Numbered from the stretch's first letter, positions 18,217 through 27,616 are shown. The stretch is DNA of 64,000 nucleotides from Bacteroidales bacterium (GCA_910575495.1 CAJTFS010000002.1:248001-312000); one strand, 5' to 3'. Program-made: numbers and translations. Notes: a model not told the origin generated them from the sequence alone.

Positions 18217-18996
18217 TTATTCTTCGTTTTTCGCTTCCTGCCACAGCTCCTCCATCCGCTCGGGCGAGAGTTCGTGCAGGGCGTGCCCGCGGGCCGCGGC
18301 CCGTTCCTCCATGCTGTTGAAACGGCGTATGAACTTCTTGTTCGTGCGCTCCAGGGCCGATTCGGGATCGACACCGTAGAGCCGGCAGGCATTGACCAGC
18401 GCAAAGAGCAGGTCGCCGAATTCGGCTTCGAGATCGGCCGCCGTGCCCGACTTCATCTCGGCTTCCACCTCGCCGATCTCCTCGCGCACCTTCTCCCACA
18501 CATCCTCGCGCCGCTGCCAGTCGAAGCCCGTCGCCGCGGCCTTTTCGCCCACACGGTAGGCCTTGACCATCGCCGGAAGCGAGCGCGGAACTCCGCCCAG
18601 CGTGCCGCTCTTGCGGTTCTTCTTGCGCAGTTTGAGCGCCTCCCAGTTCTCCTTGACTTCGTCGGGCGTATTGGCATGTACGTCGCCGTAGATATGCGGA
18701 TGACGGTAGATCAGTTTGTCGCACAGGGCGTCGGCCACCTCCGCAAAATCGAACGCACCGGCTTCCTCACCCAGTTTGGAGTAGAAAGCCACATGCAGCA
18801 GCAGGTCGCCCAGCTCTTCCTTGATGCCTTCCATGTTGGCGTCGGTGATGGCATCGGCCAGTTCGTAAGTCTCTTCGATGGTGTTGCTGCGCAGCGATTC
18901 GAAGGTCTGTTCGCGGTCCCACGGGCATTCGCGGCGCAGCGTGTTCATCACTTCCAGCAGCCGCGCCGTGGCAGCCAAACGCTTGTCCTGTTCCAT
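18217..18996 (-). CDS. mazG: Nucleoside triphosphate pyrophosphohydrolase MazG
   Basis: 259-residue house-cleaning enzyme that hydrolyses non-canonical NTPs to NMP and pyrophosphate. It has the two tandem MazG domains of the long form: residues about 10-115 with CPWDREQTFESL and EETYE ... KEELGDLLLHV, then about 140-240 with GFDWQRREDVWEKV and EIGEVEAEM ... EFGDLLFALVN. The acidic Mg-binding residues (EExxE, EExxD) are present in both. It is the first gene of a four-gene operon. Confidence 0.95.
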   Translation of the reverse strand: MEQDKRLAATARLLEVMNTLRRECPWDREQTFESLRSNTIEETYELADAITDANMEGIKEELGDLLLHVAFYSKLGEEAGAFDFAEVADALCDKLIYRHPHIYGDVHANTPDEVKENWEALKLRKKNRKSGTLGGVPRSLPAMVKAYRVGEKAAATGFDWQRREDVWEKVREEIGEVEAEMKSGTAADLEAEFGDLLFALVNACRLYGVDPESALERTNKKFIRRFNSMEERAAARGHALHELSPERMEELWQEAKNEE

Positions 18997-19077
18997 ATTC
19001 GATCCTGTTCGTTCTAAGGCCGGGCAGACCGGCAACAATTCCCGGCCCCGGCTTCGTCCGGTGAAGTTTGTCTTCCG

Positions 19078-19113
19078 CAAAGGTAGCAAATCGGCAGGAA
19101 AAAAGTAACTTTG
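19078..19113. promoter_or_regulatory. Divergent -7 boxes for mazG operon and GH20 gene
   Basis: TACCTTTG on the minus strand (19085-19078) points to mazG, and TAACTTTG on the plus strand (19106-19113) points to the hexosaminidase. Both fit TAnnTTTG; only 20 bases separate them, so polymerase binding at one site would hinder the other. Neither has an obvious TTTG at -33. Confidence 0.55.
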
Positions 19114-19138
19114 CAAAAAACAAAATTTCGGCTTCTCC

Positions 19139-21286
19139 ATGAAACTGCGACTTTTGCCCCTGTTGTTGCTTTTCGCCGTGCCGGCCGCGGCGCAGCCCGC
19201 CCCCGGGCGCCTCGTTCCCGCCAACGGCGAGTTCCGGTTCTCGTCCGCCACGACCCTGGCCGCCGACAGCGCCCTGCTTCCCCTGGCCGAATATGCCGCC
19301 GGGTACCTGGGTTGCCCTGTGCGGCAGCAAGCCGCAGGTGCAAGTTCCGTGGTGCTGACGCTCGAACCGGGCGATGCGTCGGAAGCTTTCCGGCTGGAGA
19401 TCGCACCCGACCACGTCCGCATCGGCGCCACAAGCCCCGGCGGCGTCTTCAACGGGCTGCAACAGCTTTTCCGCCTGCTCCCGCCCGAGGTATACGCCCG
19501 CCGGGGTGTCGGTCCCGGCACGTCGCTGCCCTGCGGCACGATCGAAGACCGCCCGCGCTACGCCTACCGCGGCATGATGCTCGACGTGGCGCGCACCTGG
19601 ATCGACGAAGCCAAGGTAAAACGCTGCATCGACCTGCTTTCCTACCACAACATCAACAAGCTGCACCTGCACCTCTCCGACGACGAGGGCTGGCGCATCG
19701 AAATCGCATCACACCCCGAGCTGGCCCTGATCGGCGGTTTCCGCGGCGGCGACTCGCCCGTGGTGCCCGTCTACGGCAAGTGGTCGGAGAAGTACGGCGG
19801 TTACTACACCCGCGAGCAGATGCGCGGACTGATCGCCTACGCCGCCCTGCGCAACATCGAGATCATCCCCGAGATCGACCTCCCGGGCCACAGCCGCTGC
19901 ATCGGCTCGGTGCACCCCGAGATCCGCTGCGACTATCCGGCCGACACCGCCGCCACGGGCGGCACCGACTACCGCTCGGCCTGGTGCGTGGCCCGCGAGG
20001 AGAACTACGCGCTCCTCGAAGATATTCTCGACGAGATTTGCAGCCTCTTCCCGTCGGAATACATCCACATCGGCGGCGACGAGGTCGAGGTTTCGCAATG
20101 GGAGAAGTGCCCCCGCTGCCGGGCCATGATGAAACGGCTGCGGACCGACGATCCCCACCGGCTGCAGGAACGTTTCATGAACCGGCTGACAGCCATGCTC
20201 GCCGCCCGCGGCAAGCGGCCTGCCGTGTGGGACGAGGCCGCGGCGAGCGGCAGCTTCACGCGCGACAGCCGCGTGCACGGCTGGAGAAGCGTCAAAACCT
20301 GCCGTGCGGCAGCCGAGATGGGTTACCGCACGGTAGTCATGCCCAGCCAGTGGTTCTATTTCGACATGCGCCAGTCGCCGCACGAGGAGGGCCATAGCTG
20401 GGCGGCCATCTTCGACGCCCGCAAGACCTACGGATTCGACCCGGCCGAACAGGGATTCACCAAGGAGCAGTCGTCCAACATCGAGGGCTTCGAAGCGGCT
20501 TTCTGGAGCGAAATCTACGTCTCGCACCGGCCCGAAACCTCCGACTACCTCGACTTCATGTGCTTCCCGCGTCTCTGCGCCCTGTCGCGCATCGCCTGGA
20601 GCGGCAGCAGCGAAGGGTGGGACACCTATTATAAAGAGCTCTCGGGCGAGCACTACGACCGGTTGGCAGCCATGGGTGTCCGCTTCCGGCTCTTTCCGCC
20701 GCAGCTGAACTATAAAGACGGTGTTTTCACAGCCGCCACGGACGACGGCTCCGAAATCTACTACACCGTCGACAACGAAACACCGAAACGCTATTCGAAG
20801 CCTCTGAAAAGCAAGGATCCCCACCGTCTTCGGTTCCATTCGCAATACAAGACGGGACGAAGCCCCTACGTCGCCGACAAAAGCTACTACCGCACCATTG
20901 CGCCGGCGCTGACCCTCACTTCGTCGATGCCCGAGAGCCCGCGGGCGCCTCTCAGCCGCGCGGCCGAATACCGGAGCACCGCGCGCACGCTGCGCACCTG
21001 CCGCAAGGGCGACTGGCTGCTCTACACTTTCGAAAGGCCGCTTGCCTGCCGCGAACTGTTCCTCCAGACCGGGCACAAACAACTGCCCAAGACGCACGTC
21101 ACCACGGGCTACGCCGAAATCTCCCGCGACGGCCGAAACTTCGAGCGGGTCGGCGAGCTGGAGAACGGCAGCATCACGATCCGGCCTGCCGGGTCCATCC
21201 GCGCGGTGCGGATCGTATCGACTTGCCACGGCAACGGCACGCCCTACGTCACGATCCAGCCGCCGCAAATCAAGCCTGCGAAGTAA
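19139..21286 (+). CDS. GH20 beta-N-acetylhexosaminidase
   Basis: 715-residue exported glycosidase that removes terminal beta-linked GlcNAc or GalNAc from glycans such as mucin and host N-glycans. The signal peptide (MKLRLLPLLLLFAVPAAAQ) is followed by a GH20b domain (about 25-135) and the catalytic TIM barrel (about 140-500). The substrate-assisted pair Asp314-Glu315 sits in HIGGDEVE, and the LHLHLSDDEGWRIEI and EIDLPGH motifs are conserved. The last 150 residues look like a chitobiase C-terminal region plus an F5/8-type beta-sandwich. It is monocistronic with a strong terminator. Confidence 0.95.
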   Translation: MKLRLLPLLLLFAVPAAAQPAPGRLVPANGEFRFSSATTLAADSALLPLAEYAAGYLGCPVRQQAAGASSVVLTLEPGDASEAFRLEIAPDHVRIGATSPGGVFNGLQQLFRLLPPEVYARRGVGPGTSLPCGTIEDRPRYAYRGMMLDVARTWIDEAKVKRCIDLLSYHNINKLHLHLSDDEGWRIEIASHPELALIGGFRGGDSPVVPVYGKWSEKYGGYYTREQMRGLIAYAALRNIEIIPEIDLPGHSRCIGSVHPEIRCDYPADTAATGGTDYRSAWCVAREENYALLEDILDEICSLFPSEYIHIGGDEVEVSQWEKCPRCRAMMKRLRTDDPHRLQERFMNRLTAMLAARGKRPAVWDEAAASGSFTRDSRVHGWRSVKTCRAAAEMGYRTVVMPSQWFYFDMRQSPHEEGHSWAAIFDARKTYGFDPAEQGFTKEQSSNIEGFEAAFWSEIYVSHRPETSDYLDFMCFPRLCALSRIAWSGSSEGWDTYYKELSGEHYDRLAAMGVRFRLFPPQLNYKDGVFTAATDDGSEIYYTVDNETPKRYSKPLKSKDPHRLRFHSQYKTGRSPYVADKSYYRTIAPALTLTSSMPESPRAPLSRAAEYRSTARTLRTCRKGDWLLYTFERPLACRELFLQTGHKQLPKTHVTTGYAEISRDGRNFERVGELENGSITIRPAGSIRAVRIVSTCHGNGTPYVTIQPPQIKPAK

Positions 21287-21325
21287 CTCCCGGCCCCGAA
21301 CGTCCCGGCGACTTCCCGAAACAAG

Positions 21326-21358
21326 AATCCCCGCATCCGGCCGGATGCGGGGATTTTC
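21326..21358. terminator. Bidirectional intrinsic terminator
   Basis: A 15-bp perfect palindrome (AATCCCCGCATCCGG / CCGGATGCGGGGATT) followed by TTTTCAT, between the convergent GH20 and pheT genes. Confidence 0.9.
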
Positions 21359-21374
21359 ATCGATTCAAGCATGC

Positions 21375-23840
21375 CTAACTGCGCACCGTAGCGCCGCAGC
21401 GGCTCTCGAACTGCGCCGTGAGGTTGGCCATCACGCGCTCGATCGTCTTCTCGTCGAGCGTCCGGGTCCGATCCTCCAGCACGAAGCTCAGCGCATACGA
21501 CTTCTTGCCCTCGGGAAGCTTGTCACCCTCGTAGACATCGAAAAGCGCCACGCTCTTCAACAACTTGCGTTCGGTGGCGAAAGCCACGTCGCGCAAGGCG
21601 GAGAAGGTCGTCTGCTTGTCGACCAGCAGCGCCAGGTCGCGTTTCACCTCGGGAAACTTGGAAAGTTCCTCGGCCGCGATCCGATGCTTCCGGGTCGACT
21701 TGACCAGCGCATCGAAATTCATCTCCAGATAATAGACCTCCTGCTTCACATCCAGCATGCGGCGGATGCGGCCGGCTACCGTGCCGATGCGCAGCAGCTC
21801 CTTGTTGCCGAGCGACAGCACCAACGCCTCGCCGAACAGATCGGAAGCCACGCTTTCGCAGCGCAGCGCATAGATGTCGACCCCGAAGCGGCGCAGCAGC
21901 TTCTCCGCCACAGCGCGCAGGGTGAAGAACGACGCCTTCTCGGGCTTGACGTTCCACGACTGGGGCACGGCCACGCCCGACACGGCAATGGCCAGGCGAT
22001 ACTCCTCGGAGTAGGCGGCCAGCGGATTCTCGTCGCTGCGCTTGTCGGCATCGTAGAAATAGCAGTTGCCGAATTCGTAGAGTTTCAGATCGCCGTTCTT
22101 GCGGTTGGCGTTGAGCGCCACGGCCTCCAGCATGTTGAACAGCAACGTCTGGCGCATAACATTGAGGTCGGCGCTCAGCGGGTTGAGAATCCGCACGCAG
22201 CGTTCGGCAGGGCAGGAGGCGAGGCCTTCGTAATAGGCGCCGCGGGTCAGCGAGTTGGACATGATTTCGGTGAACCCGTTGGCCGTCAGAAAGTCGGCGG
22301 CCAGGTTCATCAGCTTGTTGCGGTCGGGCTGCGGCGCATAGGAGAGCGTCGAGCGGACACGCGACGGAATCTCTACGTTGTTGTAGCCGTAGATGCGCAG
22401 GATTTCTTCGATCAGATCGGCTTCGCGCTGCACATCGACACGATAGGGCGGTACGGCCACCGTCAGCACGCCCTCCTTCTCGGCAAGCACCTTCACTTCG
22501 AGCGCCGCAAGGATCGTTCGCACGGTCTGCTCGGGAATCTCCTTGCCGATCAAGGCGTTCACCCGGGCCAGCTTCACGTCGAATACGAAGTCGGCGATCG
22601 GAGCAGGGTAGAGGTCCGTGATGTCGCTCGAAATCGTGCCGCCGGCCAGCTCCTTCATCAGCAGGGCGGCGCGCTTGGCCGCATATACCTGCATATTGGG
22701 GTCGACGCCGCGCTCGAAGCGGAACGACGAATCGGTGTTCAGTCCGAAACGCTTCGCCGTCTTGCGCACCCACACAGGGTTGAAATAGGCGCTTTCGATG
22801 AAAACATCGACCGTCGCGTCGCCGATGCCCGAATCCAGACCGCCGAAGACTCCGGCGATGCACATCGGGCGCTCGGCCGAGCAGATCATCAGGTCCTTGT
22901 CCGTCAGTTTGCGCTCCACGCCGTCGAGCGTCACGAAAGGCGTGCCCTCGGCGCAGGTGCGGACCACCACTTCACCGCCCTCGATCTTGCGGGCGTCGAA
23001 CGCATGGAGCGGCTGCCCCAGTTCGAAAAGCACGAAGTTGGTGATGTCCACCAGGTTGTTCTTGGGATTGATTCCGGCTGCACGCAGGCAGTTCTGCATC
23101 CATTCGGGCGAGGGGCCCATCTTGCAGCCCGTCACCGTCACGCCGGCATAGCGCGGCGCCGCTTCGGCATTCTCCACACGGATTTTCATCGTCCGATCGC
23201 GGTTGTCCGGAGCGAAAGCCGATACGTCGGGCATCTTCACCGGCGTCTGCCTGCCGCGGCTGGTGAGATAGGCCGCCAGGTCGCGCGCCACACCGATGTG
23301 CGACGCCGCATCCACCCGGTTCGGCGTCAGTCCTATCTCTATAAGGTAGTCGTCTTCGATCCGGAGATATTCGCCGGCAGGCATTCCCACGGGAGCGTCG
23401 GCCGGAAGTTCCATGATGCCCTCGTGCGAGGAGCCGATGCCCAGTTCGTCTTCGGCGCAGAGCATGCCCAGCGATTCGACTCCGCGAATCTTGCTGCGCT
23501 TGATCTTGAACTCCTCGTCGCCGCCGTTCGGGTAGAGCACGGCACCCACCGTGGCGCACAGCACCTTGAGGCCGGCGCGGCAGTTGGCTGCTCCGCACAC
23601 GATCTGCAGCGGCTCCGAAGCCCCCGCGTCGACCGTCGTAATGTGCAGATGGTCCGAATCGGGGTGGTCCGTGCAGGTCAGGACTTCGCCGACGACCACG
23701 CCGCGCAGCCCGCCCTTGACGGTCTCGATCTTCTCGAAACCCTCGACTTCGAGTCCGATGTCCGTGAGGATCGCCGCAACCTCTTCGGCCGGCAGATCGA
23801 TGTCGATGTAGCGTTTGAGCCAGTTATAGGAGATATTCAT
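21375..23840 (-). CDS. pheT: Phenylalanine--tRNA ligase beta subunit
   Basis: 821-residue beta subunit of the alpha2-beta2 PheRS. Domains in order are: N-terminal helix, EMAP/OB-type tRNA-binding domain (about 40-150), B3/B4 editing domain (about 205-385), B5 (about 400-475), the catalytic-like core (about 480-690) and a C-terminal anticodon-binding FDX-ACB domain (about 725-818). The length is normal. The ATG at 23840 (MNISYNWLKRYID) is chosen over the in-frame upstream ATG because it is the universal family start. The alpha subunit gene is not in the window. Confidence 0.97.
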   Translation of the reverse strand: MNISYNWLKRYIDIDLPAEEVAAILTDIGLEVEGFEKIETVKGGLRGVVVGEVLTCTDHPDSDHLHITTVDAGASEPLQIVCGAANCRAGLKVLCATVGAVLYPNGGDEEFKIKRSKIRGVESLGMLCAEDELGIGSSHEGIMELPADAPVGMPAGEYLRIEDDYLIEIGLTPNRVDAASHIGVARDLAAYLTSRGRQTPVKMPDVSAFAPDNRDRTMKIRVENAEAAPRYAGVTVTGCKMGPSPEWMQNCLRAAGINPKNNLVDITNFVLFELGQPLHAFDARKIEGGEVVVRTCAEGTPFVTLDGVERKLTDKDLMICSAERPMCIAGVFGGLDSGIGDATVDVFIESAYFNPVWVRKTAKRFGLNTDSSFRFERGVDPNMQVYAAKRAALLMKELAGGTISSDITDLYPAPIADFVFDVKLARVNALIGKEIPEQTVRTILAALEVKVLAEKEGVLTVAVPPYRVDVQREADLIEEILRIYGYNNVEIPSRVRSTLSYAPQPDRNKLMNLAADFLTANGFTEIMSNSLTRGAYYEGLASCPAERCVRILNPLSADLNVMRQTLLFNMLEAVALNANRKNGDLKLYEFGNCYFYDADKRSDENPLAAYSEEYRLAIAVSGVAVPQSWNVKPEKASFFTLRAVAEKLLRRFGVDIYALRCESVASDLFGEALVLSLGNKELLRIGTVAGRIRRMLDVKQEVYYLEMNFDALVKSTRKHRIAAEELSKFPEVKRDLALLVDKQTTFSALRDVAFATERKLLKSVALFDVYEGDKLPEGKKSYALSFVLEDRTRTLDEKTIERVMANLTAQFESRCGATVRS

Positions 23841-23874
23841 AGATTTGATTTTTTTAGTATCGGCAAACTTCACG

Positions 23875-23882
23875 CAAAGATA
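23875..23882 (-). promoter_or_regulatory. -7 box of pheT
   Basis: Minus-strand TATCTTTG lies 34 bases before the pheT ATG. No clear TTTG is present at the usual distance. Confidence 0.5.
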
Positions 23883-23921
23883 GCGATTTAATTCCGAATT
23901 GCGCCCGCTCCGCCGCGGATT

Positions 23922-24821
23922 TTATCGCGACCCCAGCCACAGGAAAACCATGCCTGCCAGGATGAAGGCCAGGTCGACGGCCTTGGACCGCAGGTTGCGT
24001 TCGTGGAAAAGCAGGGCGCCGCACGCGAACGACACCGCCACCGAACCGCGCCGGATCATCGAGACCACCGAAATCATGGCGTCGGCCTCGCGCAGGGCCA
24101 TCAGGTAGGCGAAGTCGGCCAGGGAGAGGAAAACCGAGATCAGCGGTATGGCCCAGCTCCAATGAAACGGCGTCGTAGAGCGCCGGCGCGGCCACCAGAG
24201 CACGGCGACGACCACGGACATCATCAATAACTGATAAAGATTGTACCACCCCTGCACGAAAACGGCGTCGAGCCGCGACATGATGAACTTGTCGTAGAGC
24301 CCCGACATGGCGCCCGTCACGGCTGCCAGAGCCACGAAAACGATCCACAGATTATGGGCGAAGTCCACCCCTTCGCGCCGGCTCGAACGGCTCAGCATGA
24401 AGAGCGACACGAGAGCCAGCCCCACGCCGATCCACTGATAGAGGTTGAGCCGCTCGCCGAAGACGAGCATGGCGCCCACCAGCACCATCACGGGGCGTGT
24501 GGCGTTGATGGGTCCGACAATCGTTATGGGCAGGTGTTTGATGCCGAAGTAGCCGAAAATCCACGAGGCCAGCACGATCGCCGACTTGAGCACCACCAGC
24601 CCGTGCGCATGCGCCGAACCGGGCGTCGAAGCGAGCACCGTGCCGTCGAACCAGCCCCAGCCGCCCTCGGCCGAGAGAATGGTGGGCAGAAAGATCAACG
24701 TCGAGAAAAGCGTATTGAGCAGCAGCACAGGCAGCACGGCATTGTCGGTGAGAGCCGTCTTTTTGGCCGCGTCGTAGAGTCCGAGCAGCGCCGCCGAAAC
24801 GAATGCAAGGGTCAGCCACAT
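23922..24821 (-). CDS. EamA (drug/metabolite transporter) family protein
   Basis: 299-residue inner-membrane protein with about ten hydrophobic segments, made of two EamA repeats of roughly 140 residues (LPITIVGPINATRPVMVLVGAM in repeat 1; SVVSMIRRGSVAVSF in repeat 2). Relatives export amino acids, purines or other metabolites by proton exchange; the substrate is not predictable. It stands alone and has a perfect inverted repeat over its promoter, suggesting dedicated control. Confidence 0.9.
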   Translation of the reverse strand: MWLTLAFVSAALLGLYDAAKKTALTDNAVLPVLLLNTLFSTLIFLPTILSAEGGWGWFDGTVLASTPGSAHAHGLVVLKSAIVLASWIFGYFGIKHLPITIVGPINATRPVMVLVGAMLVFGERLNLYQWIGVGLALVSLFMLSRSSRREGVDFAHNLWIVFVALAAVTGAMSGLYDKFIMSRLDAVFVQGWYNLYQLLMMSVVVAVLWWPRRRSTTPFHWSWAIPLISVFLSLADFAYLMALREADAMISVVSMIRRGSVAVSFACGALLFHERNLRSKAVDLAFILAGMVFLWLGSR

Positions 24822-24832
24822 AATTCGTCACT

Positions 24833-24864
24833 AAATGTTTATCGGGCTGCAAAGATAAACATTT
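24833..24864 (-). promoter_or_regulatory. Promoter with perfect 11-bp inverted repeat upstream of the EamA gene
   Basis: AAATGTTTATC (24833-24843) and GATAAACATTT (24854-24864) are exact inverted repeats with a 10-base spacer. A minus-strand TATCTTTG box (24857-24850) lies in the spacer and right arm. The left arm is 11 bases before the ATG. The arrangement suggests a repressor operator covering the -7 region, although an RNA hairpin is possible. Confidence 0.6.
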
Positions 24865-24989
24865 GTCGGTCATGTGCCCACACCGCCGGCGGATGAATAT
24901 GCCGTTCGACATGATCAAACCGAATCCGCATGGCTCCCGCACTCATATACTTTGCCTTGGATAATTATAATGAAGCATCGTTCTTTCAA

Positions 24990-25459
24990 TGCGCACATCG
25001 GCTTCGACCAAAATACGGCATCCGGACAAATAATTATACTCATCCGAAACATTCCTCTCTTTTGCCGATTCTGCATTCGACCTGTTAGTATGTGTGCGGA
25101 CCGCAGCCTGCGGGGCACGCCCGGCGACAGCCGGATTCTGCGGGCCTCCGCCGGGGGAGGCTGCGGCCCGCGCGGCTCCGAGAGCCGCTCAAAAACGACA
25201 GAGGGGCATTTTGCCGATAAGCATATGTTTCGACACATCTTCATCGAAGATACTCCGTTTCGGCATAATCAAGCTGACGCTTGCTTCTGCGCTCGACTTT
25301 TCATACATTGGCTTCGCCCAAGATACTCTCGCTCGGCAAAATGCAAGCGAGCTTGCTTTTGCCCTCGCTTATTCGTATCTTTGGCTCCGCCTTAGATACT
25401 TCCGCCTCGGGAATGCTCAAATAAATTTGGCATTCCGCTCGGCTTATTCGTATCTTTGC
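24990..25459 (-). repeat. Dispersed promoter/hairpin repeat, copy B
   Basis: Inverted near-copy of the element at 1-600. Reading toward lepA it holds an AT-rich end, a GC-rich part (25085-25200, several hairpins), then three diverged units of about 72-75 bp ending near 25300, 25372 and 25447. Each unit has a core like AGATACTCTCGCTCGG followed by a different hairpin: near 25262-25290, GCAAAATGCAAGC/GCTTGCTTTTGC at 25336-25362, and GGAATGC/GCATTCC at 25410-25436. The last two units end in TATCTTTG (25376 and 25451). The region from 24822 to lepA contains no credible gene. Confidence 0.85.
25426..25458 (+). promoter_or_regulatory. Promoter of lepA, supplied by the repeat
   Basis: TTTG (25426-25429) lies 21 bases upstream of TATCTTTG (25451-25458), a textbook Bacteroidota promoter, 25 bases before the lepA ATG. 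The whole promoter lies inside the dispersed repeat, and its -33 element is in the right arm of the terminal hairpin. Confidence 0.75.
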
Positions 25460-25483
25460 ACCCATCCAGACTTTTGCCCGAAT

Positions 25484-27274
25484 ATGAAAAACATCCGCAA
25501 TTTCTGCATCATAGCCCATATCGACCACGGGAAGAGCACCCTGGCCGACCGCCTGCTCGAAAAGACCAACACGCTCAACCAGCGCGAAATGCAGGCCCAG
25601 GTGCTCGACGACATGGACCTCGAGCGCGAAAAGGGCATCACCATCAAGAGCCACGCCATCCAGATGGAGTACACGGCCCGCAACGGCGAGCGCTACGTGC
25701 TCAACCTCATCGACACCCCGGGCCACGTCGACTTCTCCTACGAGGTCTCGCGCGCCATCGCGTCGTGCGAGGGGGCCCTGCTGGTGGTCGACGCCACGCA
25801 GGGCATCCAGGCCCAGACCATCTCGAACCTCTACCTGGCCGTCGGCCACGACCTCGAAATCATCCCCGTGCTCAACAAGATCGACATGGATTCGGCCATG
25901 ATCGACGAGGTGAAGGATCAGGTCATCGACCTCATAGGCTGCAAGGACGACGACATCCTGCTCGCGTCGGGCAAAACGGGCCTCGGCGTCGAGGAGGTGC
26001 TCGAAGCCATCGTGCAGCGCATCCCGGCACCGAAAGGCGACGAAAACGGCCCTCTGCAGGCGTTGATTTTCGATTCGGTCTTCAACCCGTTCCGCGGCAT
26101 CATCGCCTATTACCGCGTCTTCAACGGCACGCTCCGCAAGGGCGACCACGTGAAGTTCTTCAACACCGGCAGCGAGTACGACGCCGACGAGATCGGCGTG
26201 CTGAAGTTCAAGATGCAGCCGCGCCAGGAGATCAAGGCCGGCGACGTGGGGTATATCTGCTCGGGTATCAAGACTTCGGCCGACGTCAAGGTGGGCGATA
26301 CGATCACGGCCGTCGACCGCCCGGCCCCCGAGGCCATCGCCGGATTCGAGGACGTCAAGCCCATGGTCTTCGCAGGCGTCTATCCCGTCGAGGCCGACCA
26401 GTACGAGGACTTGCGCGCTTCGCTCGAAAAGTTGCAGCTCAACGACGCGTCGCTGACTTTCGAGCCCGAAAGTTCGCTGGCCCTCGGCTTCGGTTTCCGC
26501 TGCGGATTCCTCGGTCTGCTGCACATGGAGATCATCCAGGAGCGTCTCTACCGCGAATTCGACATGGACGTCATCACCACCGTGCCCAACGTCTCCTACC
26601 GCATCACCACCACGCAGGGCGACACGCTGGAGGTCCACAACCCCTCGGGACTCCCCGAGATCACGAAGATCGCCAAAATCGAGGAGCCCTACATCCAGGC
26701 GCAGATCATCACCAAGGCCGAGTTTCTGGGCAACGTCATCAAGCTCTGCATCGACAAGCGCGGCGTCATGAAGAACCAGACTTTCATCACGCAGGACCGC
26801 GTGGAGGTCAATTTCGACATGCCGCTTTCGGAGATCGTCTTCGACTTCTACGACAAGCTCAAGAGCATCTCCAAGGGCTACGCTTCGTTCGACTACCACC
26901 GCACGGGCTACCAGCTCTCGAAGCTCGTCAAGCTCGACATCCTGCTCAACGGCGAGCCGGTCGACGCCCTCTCGTCGCTCATCTATGCCGACCATGCCTA
27001 CGACTTCGGCCGCAAGATGTGCGAGAAGCTCAAGGAGTTGATCCCGCGCCAGCAGTTCGACATCGCCATCCAGGCGGCCATCGGCGCCAAGATCATCGCC
27101 CGCGAGACCGTCAAGGCCGTGCGCAAGGACGTGACGGCCAAGTGTTACGGCGGCGACATCTCGCGTAAGCGCAAGCTGCTCGAAAAGCAGAAGAAGGGTA
27201 AGAAGCGCATGCGCCAGATCGGCAACGTCGAGGTGCCGCAGTCCGCGTTCCTTGCCGTGCTGAAAATGGATTGA
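25484..27274 (+). CDS. lepA: Elongation factor 4 (LepA)
   Basis: 596-residue ribosome-dependent GTPase that acts on stalled or mistranslocated ribosomes. The GTP-binding domain starts at once (AHIDHGKST, residues about 9-17), with DTPGHVDF and NKID. EF-G-like domains II, III and V follow, then the LepA-specific C-terminal domain (about 490-596; [37 protein letters not shown]). Length and order match the family. The ATG at 25484 is chosen because the repeat promoter lies upstream and the longer reading frame runs through the repeat. Confidence 0.98.
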   Translation: MKNIRNFCIIAHIDHGKSTLADRLLEKTNTLNQREMQAQVLDDMDLEREKGITIKSHAIQMEYTARNGERYVLNLIDTPGHVDFSYEVSRAIASCEGALLVVDATQGIQAQTISNLYLAVGHDLEIIPVLNKIDMDSAMIDEVKDQVIDLIGCKDDDILLASGKTGLGVEEVLEAIVQRIPAPKGDENGPLQALIFDSVFNPFRGIIAYYRVFNGTLRKGDHVKFFNTGSEYDADEIGVLKFKMQPRQEIKAGDVGYICSGIKTSADVKVGDTITAVDRPAPEAIAGFEDVKPMVFAGVYPVEADQYEDLRASLEKLQLNDASLTFEPESSLALGFGFRCGFLGLLHMEIIQERLYREFDMDVITTVPNVSYRITTTQGDTLEVHNPSGLPEITKIAKIEEPYIQAQIITKAEFLGNVIKLCIDKRGVMKNQTFITQDRVEVNFDMPLSEIVFDFYDKLKSISKGYASFDYHRTGYQLSKLVKLDILLNGEPVDALSSLIYADHAYDFGRKMCEKLKELIPRQQFDIAIQAAIGAKIIARETVKAVRKDVTAKCYGGDISRKRKLLEKQKKGKKRMRQIGNVEVPQSAFLAVLKMD

Positions 27275-27502
27275 GCCCCGGTTCTTTCCGTTCTTCCGGA
27301 CAGGTCCATCCCCGAAGTTCGTTCTCCCCCGGACTTTATTTCCCCAATCGGAGCGGCGATCCGGTTGCCGCCCCGATTTTCTACCCGCCGACGCCCGATC
27401 GACGCCCCTGCCGCACACCCGCGGTTCTCCGTTCATTTTCTGCCCCATATCCCTCCGCGGCCCGAAAATCCGGCCGTCGCGCGCAAATTCGCCGGCCGAA
27501 GA

Positions 27503-27533
27503 TTGCAAAAACCGAAAATTCGGTCTATCTTTG
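27503..27533 (+). promoter_or_regulatory. Promoter of tRNA-Gly(CCC)
   Basis: TTG (27503-27505) lies about 20 bases before TATCTTTG (27526-27533); the mature tRNA begins 10 bases after the box. The rest of 27275-27543 shows no gene. Confidence 0.65.
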
Positions 27534-27543
27534 CAGACGATTC

Positions 27544-27616
27544 GCGGAAATAGCTCAGTCGGTAGAGCATCAGCTTCCCAAGCTGAGGGTCACGGGTTCG
27601 AATCCCGCTTTCCGCT
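27544..27616 (+). tRNA. tRNA-Gly (anticodon CCC)
   Basis: Full cloverleaf of 73 bases. The acceptor stem GCGGAAA/TTTCCGC is perfect, the D-arm TAGCTCAGTCGGTAGAGC and T-arm GGGTTCGAATCCC are standard. The anticodon loop TTCCCAA gives CCC, which reads GGG. CCA is not encoded. An intrinsic terminator follows. Confidence 0.95.
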
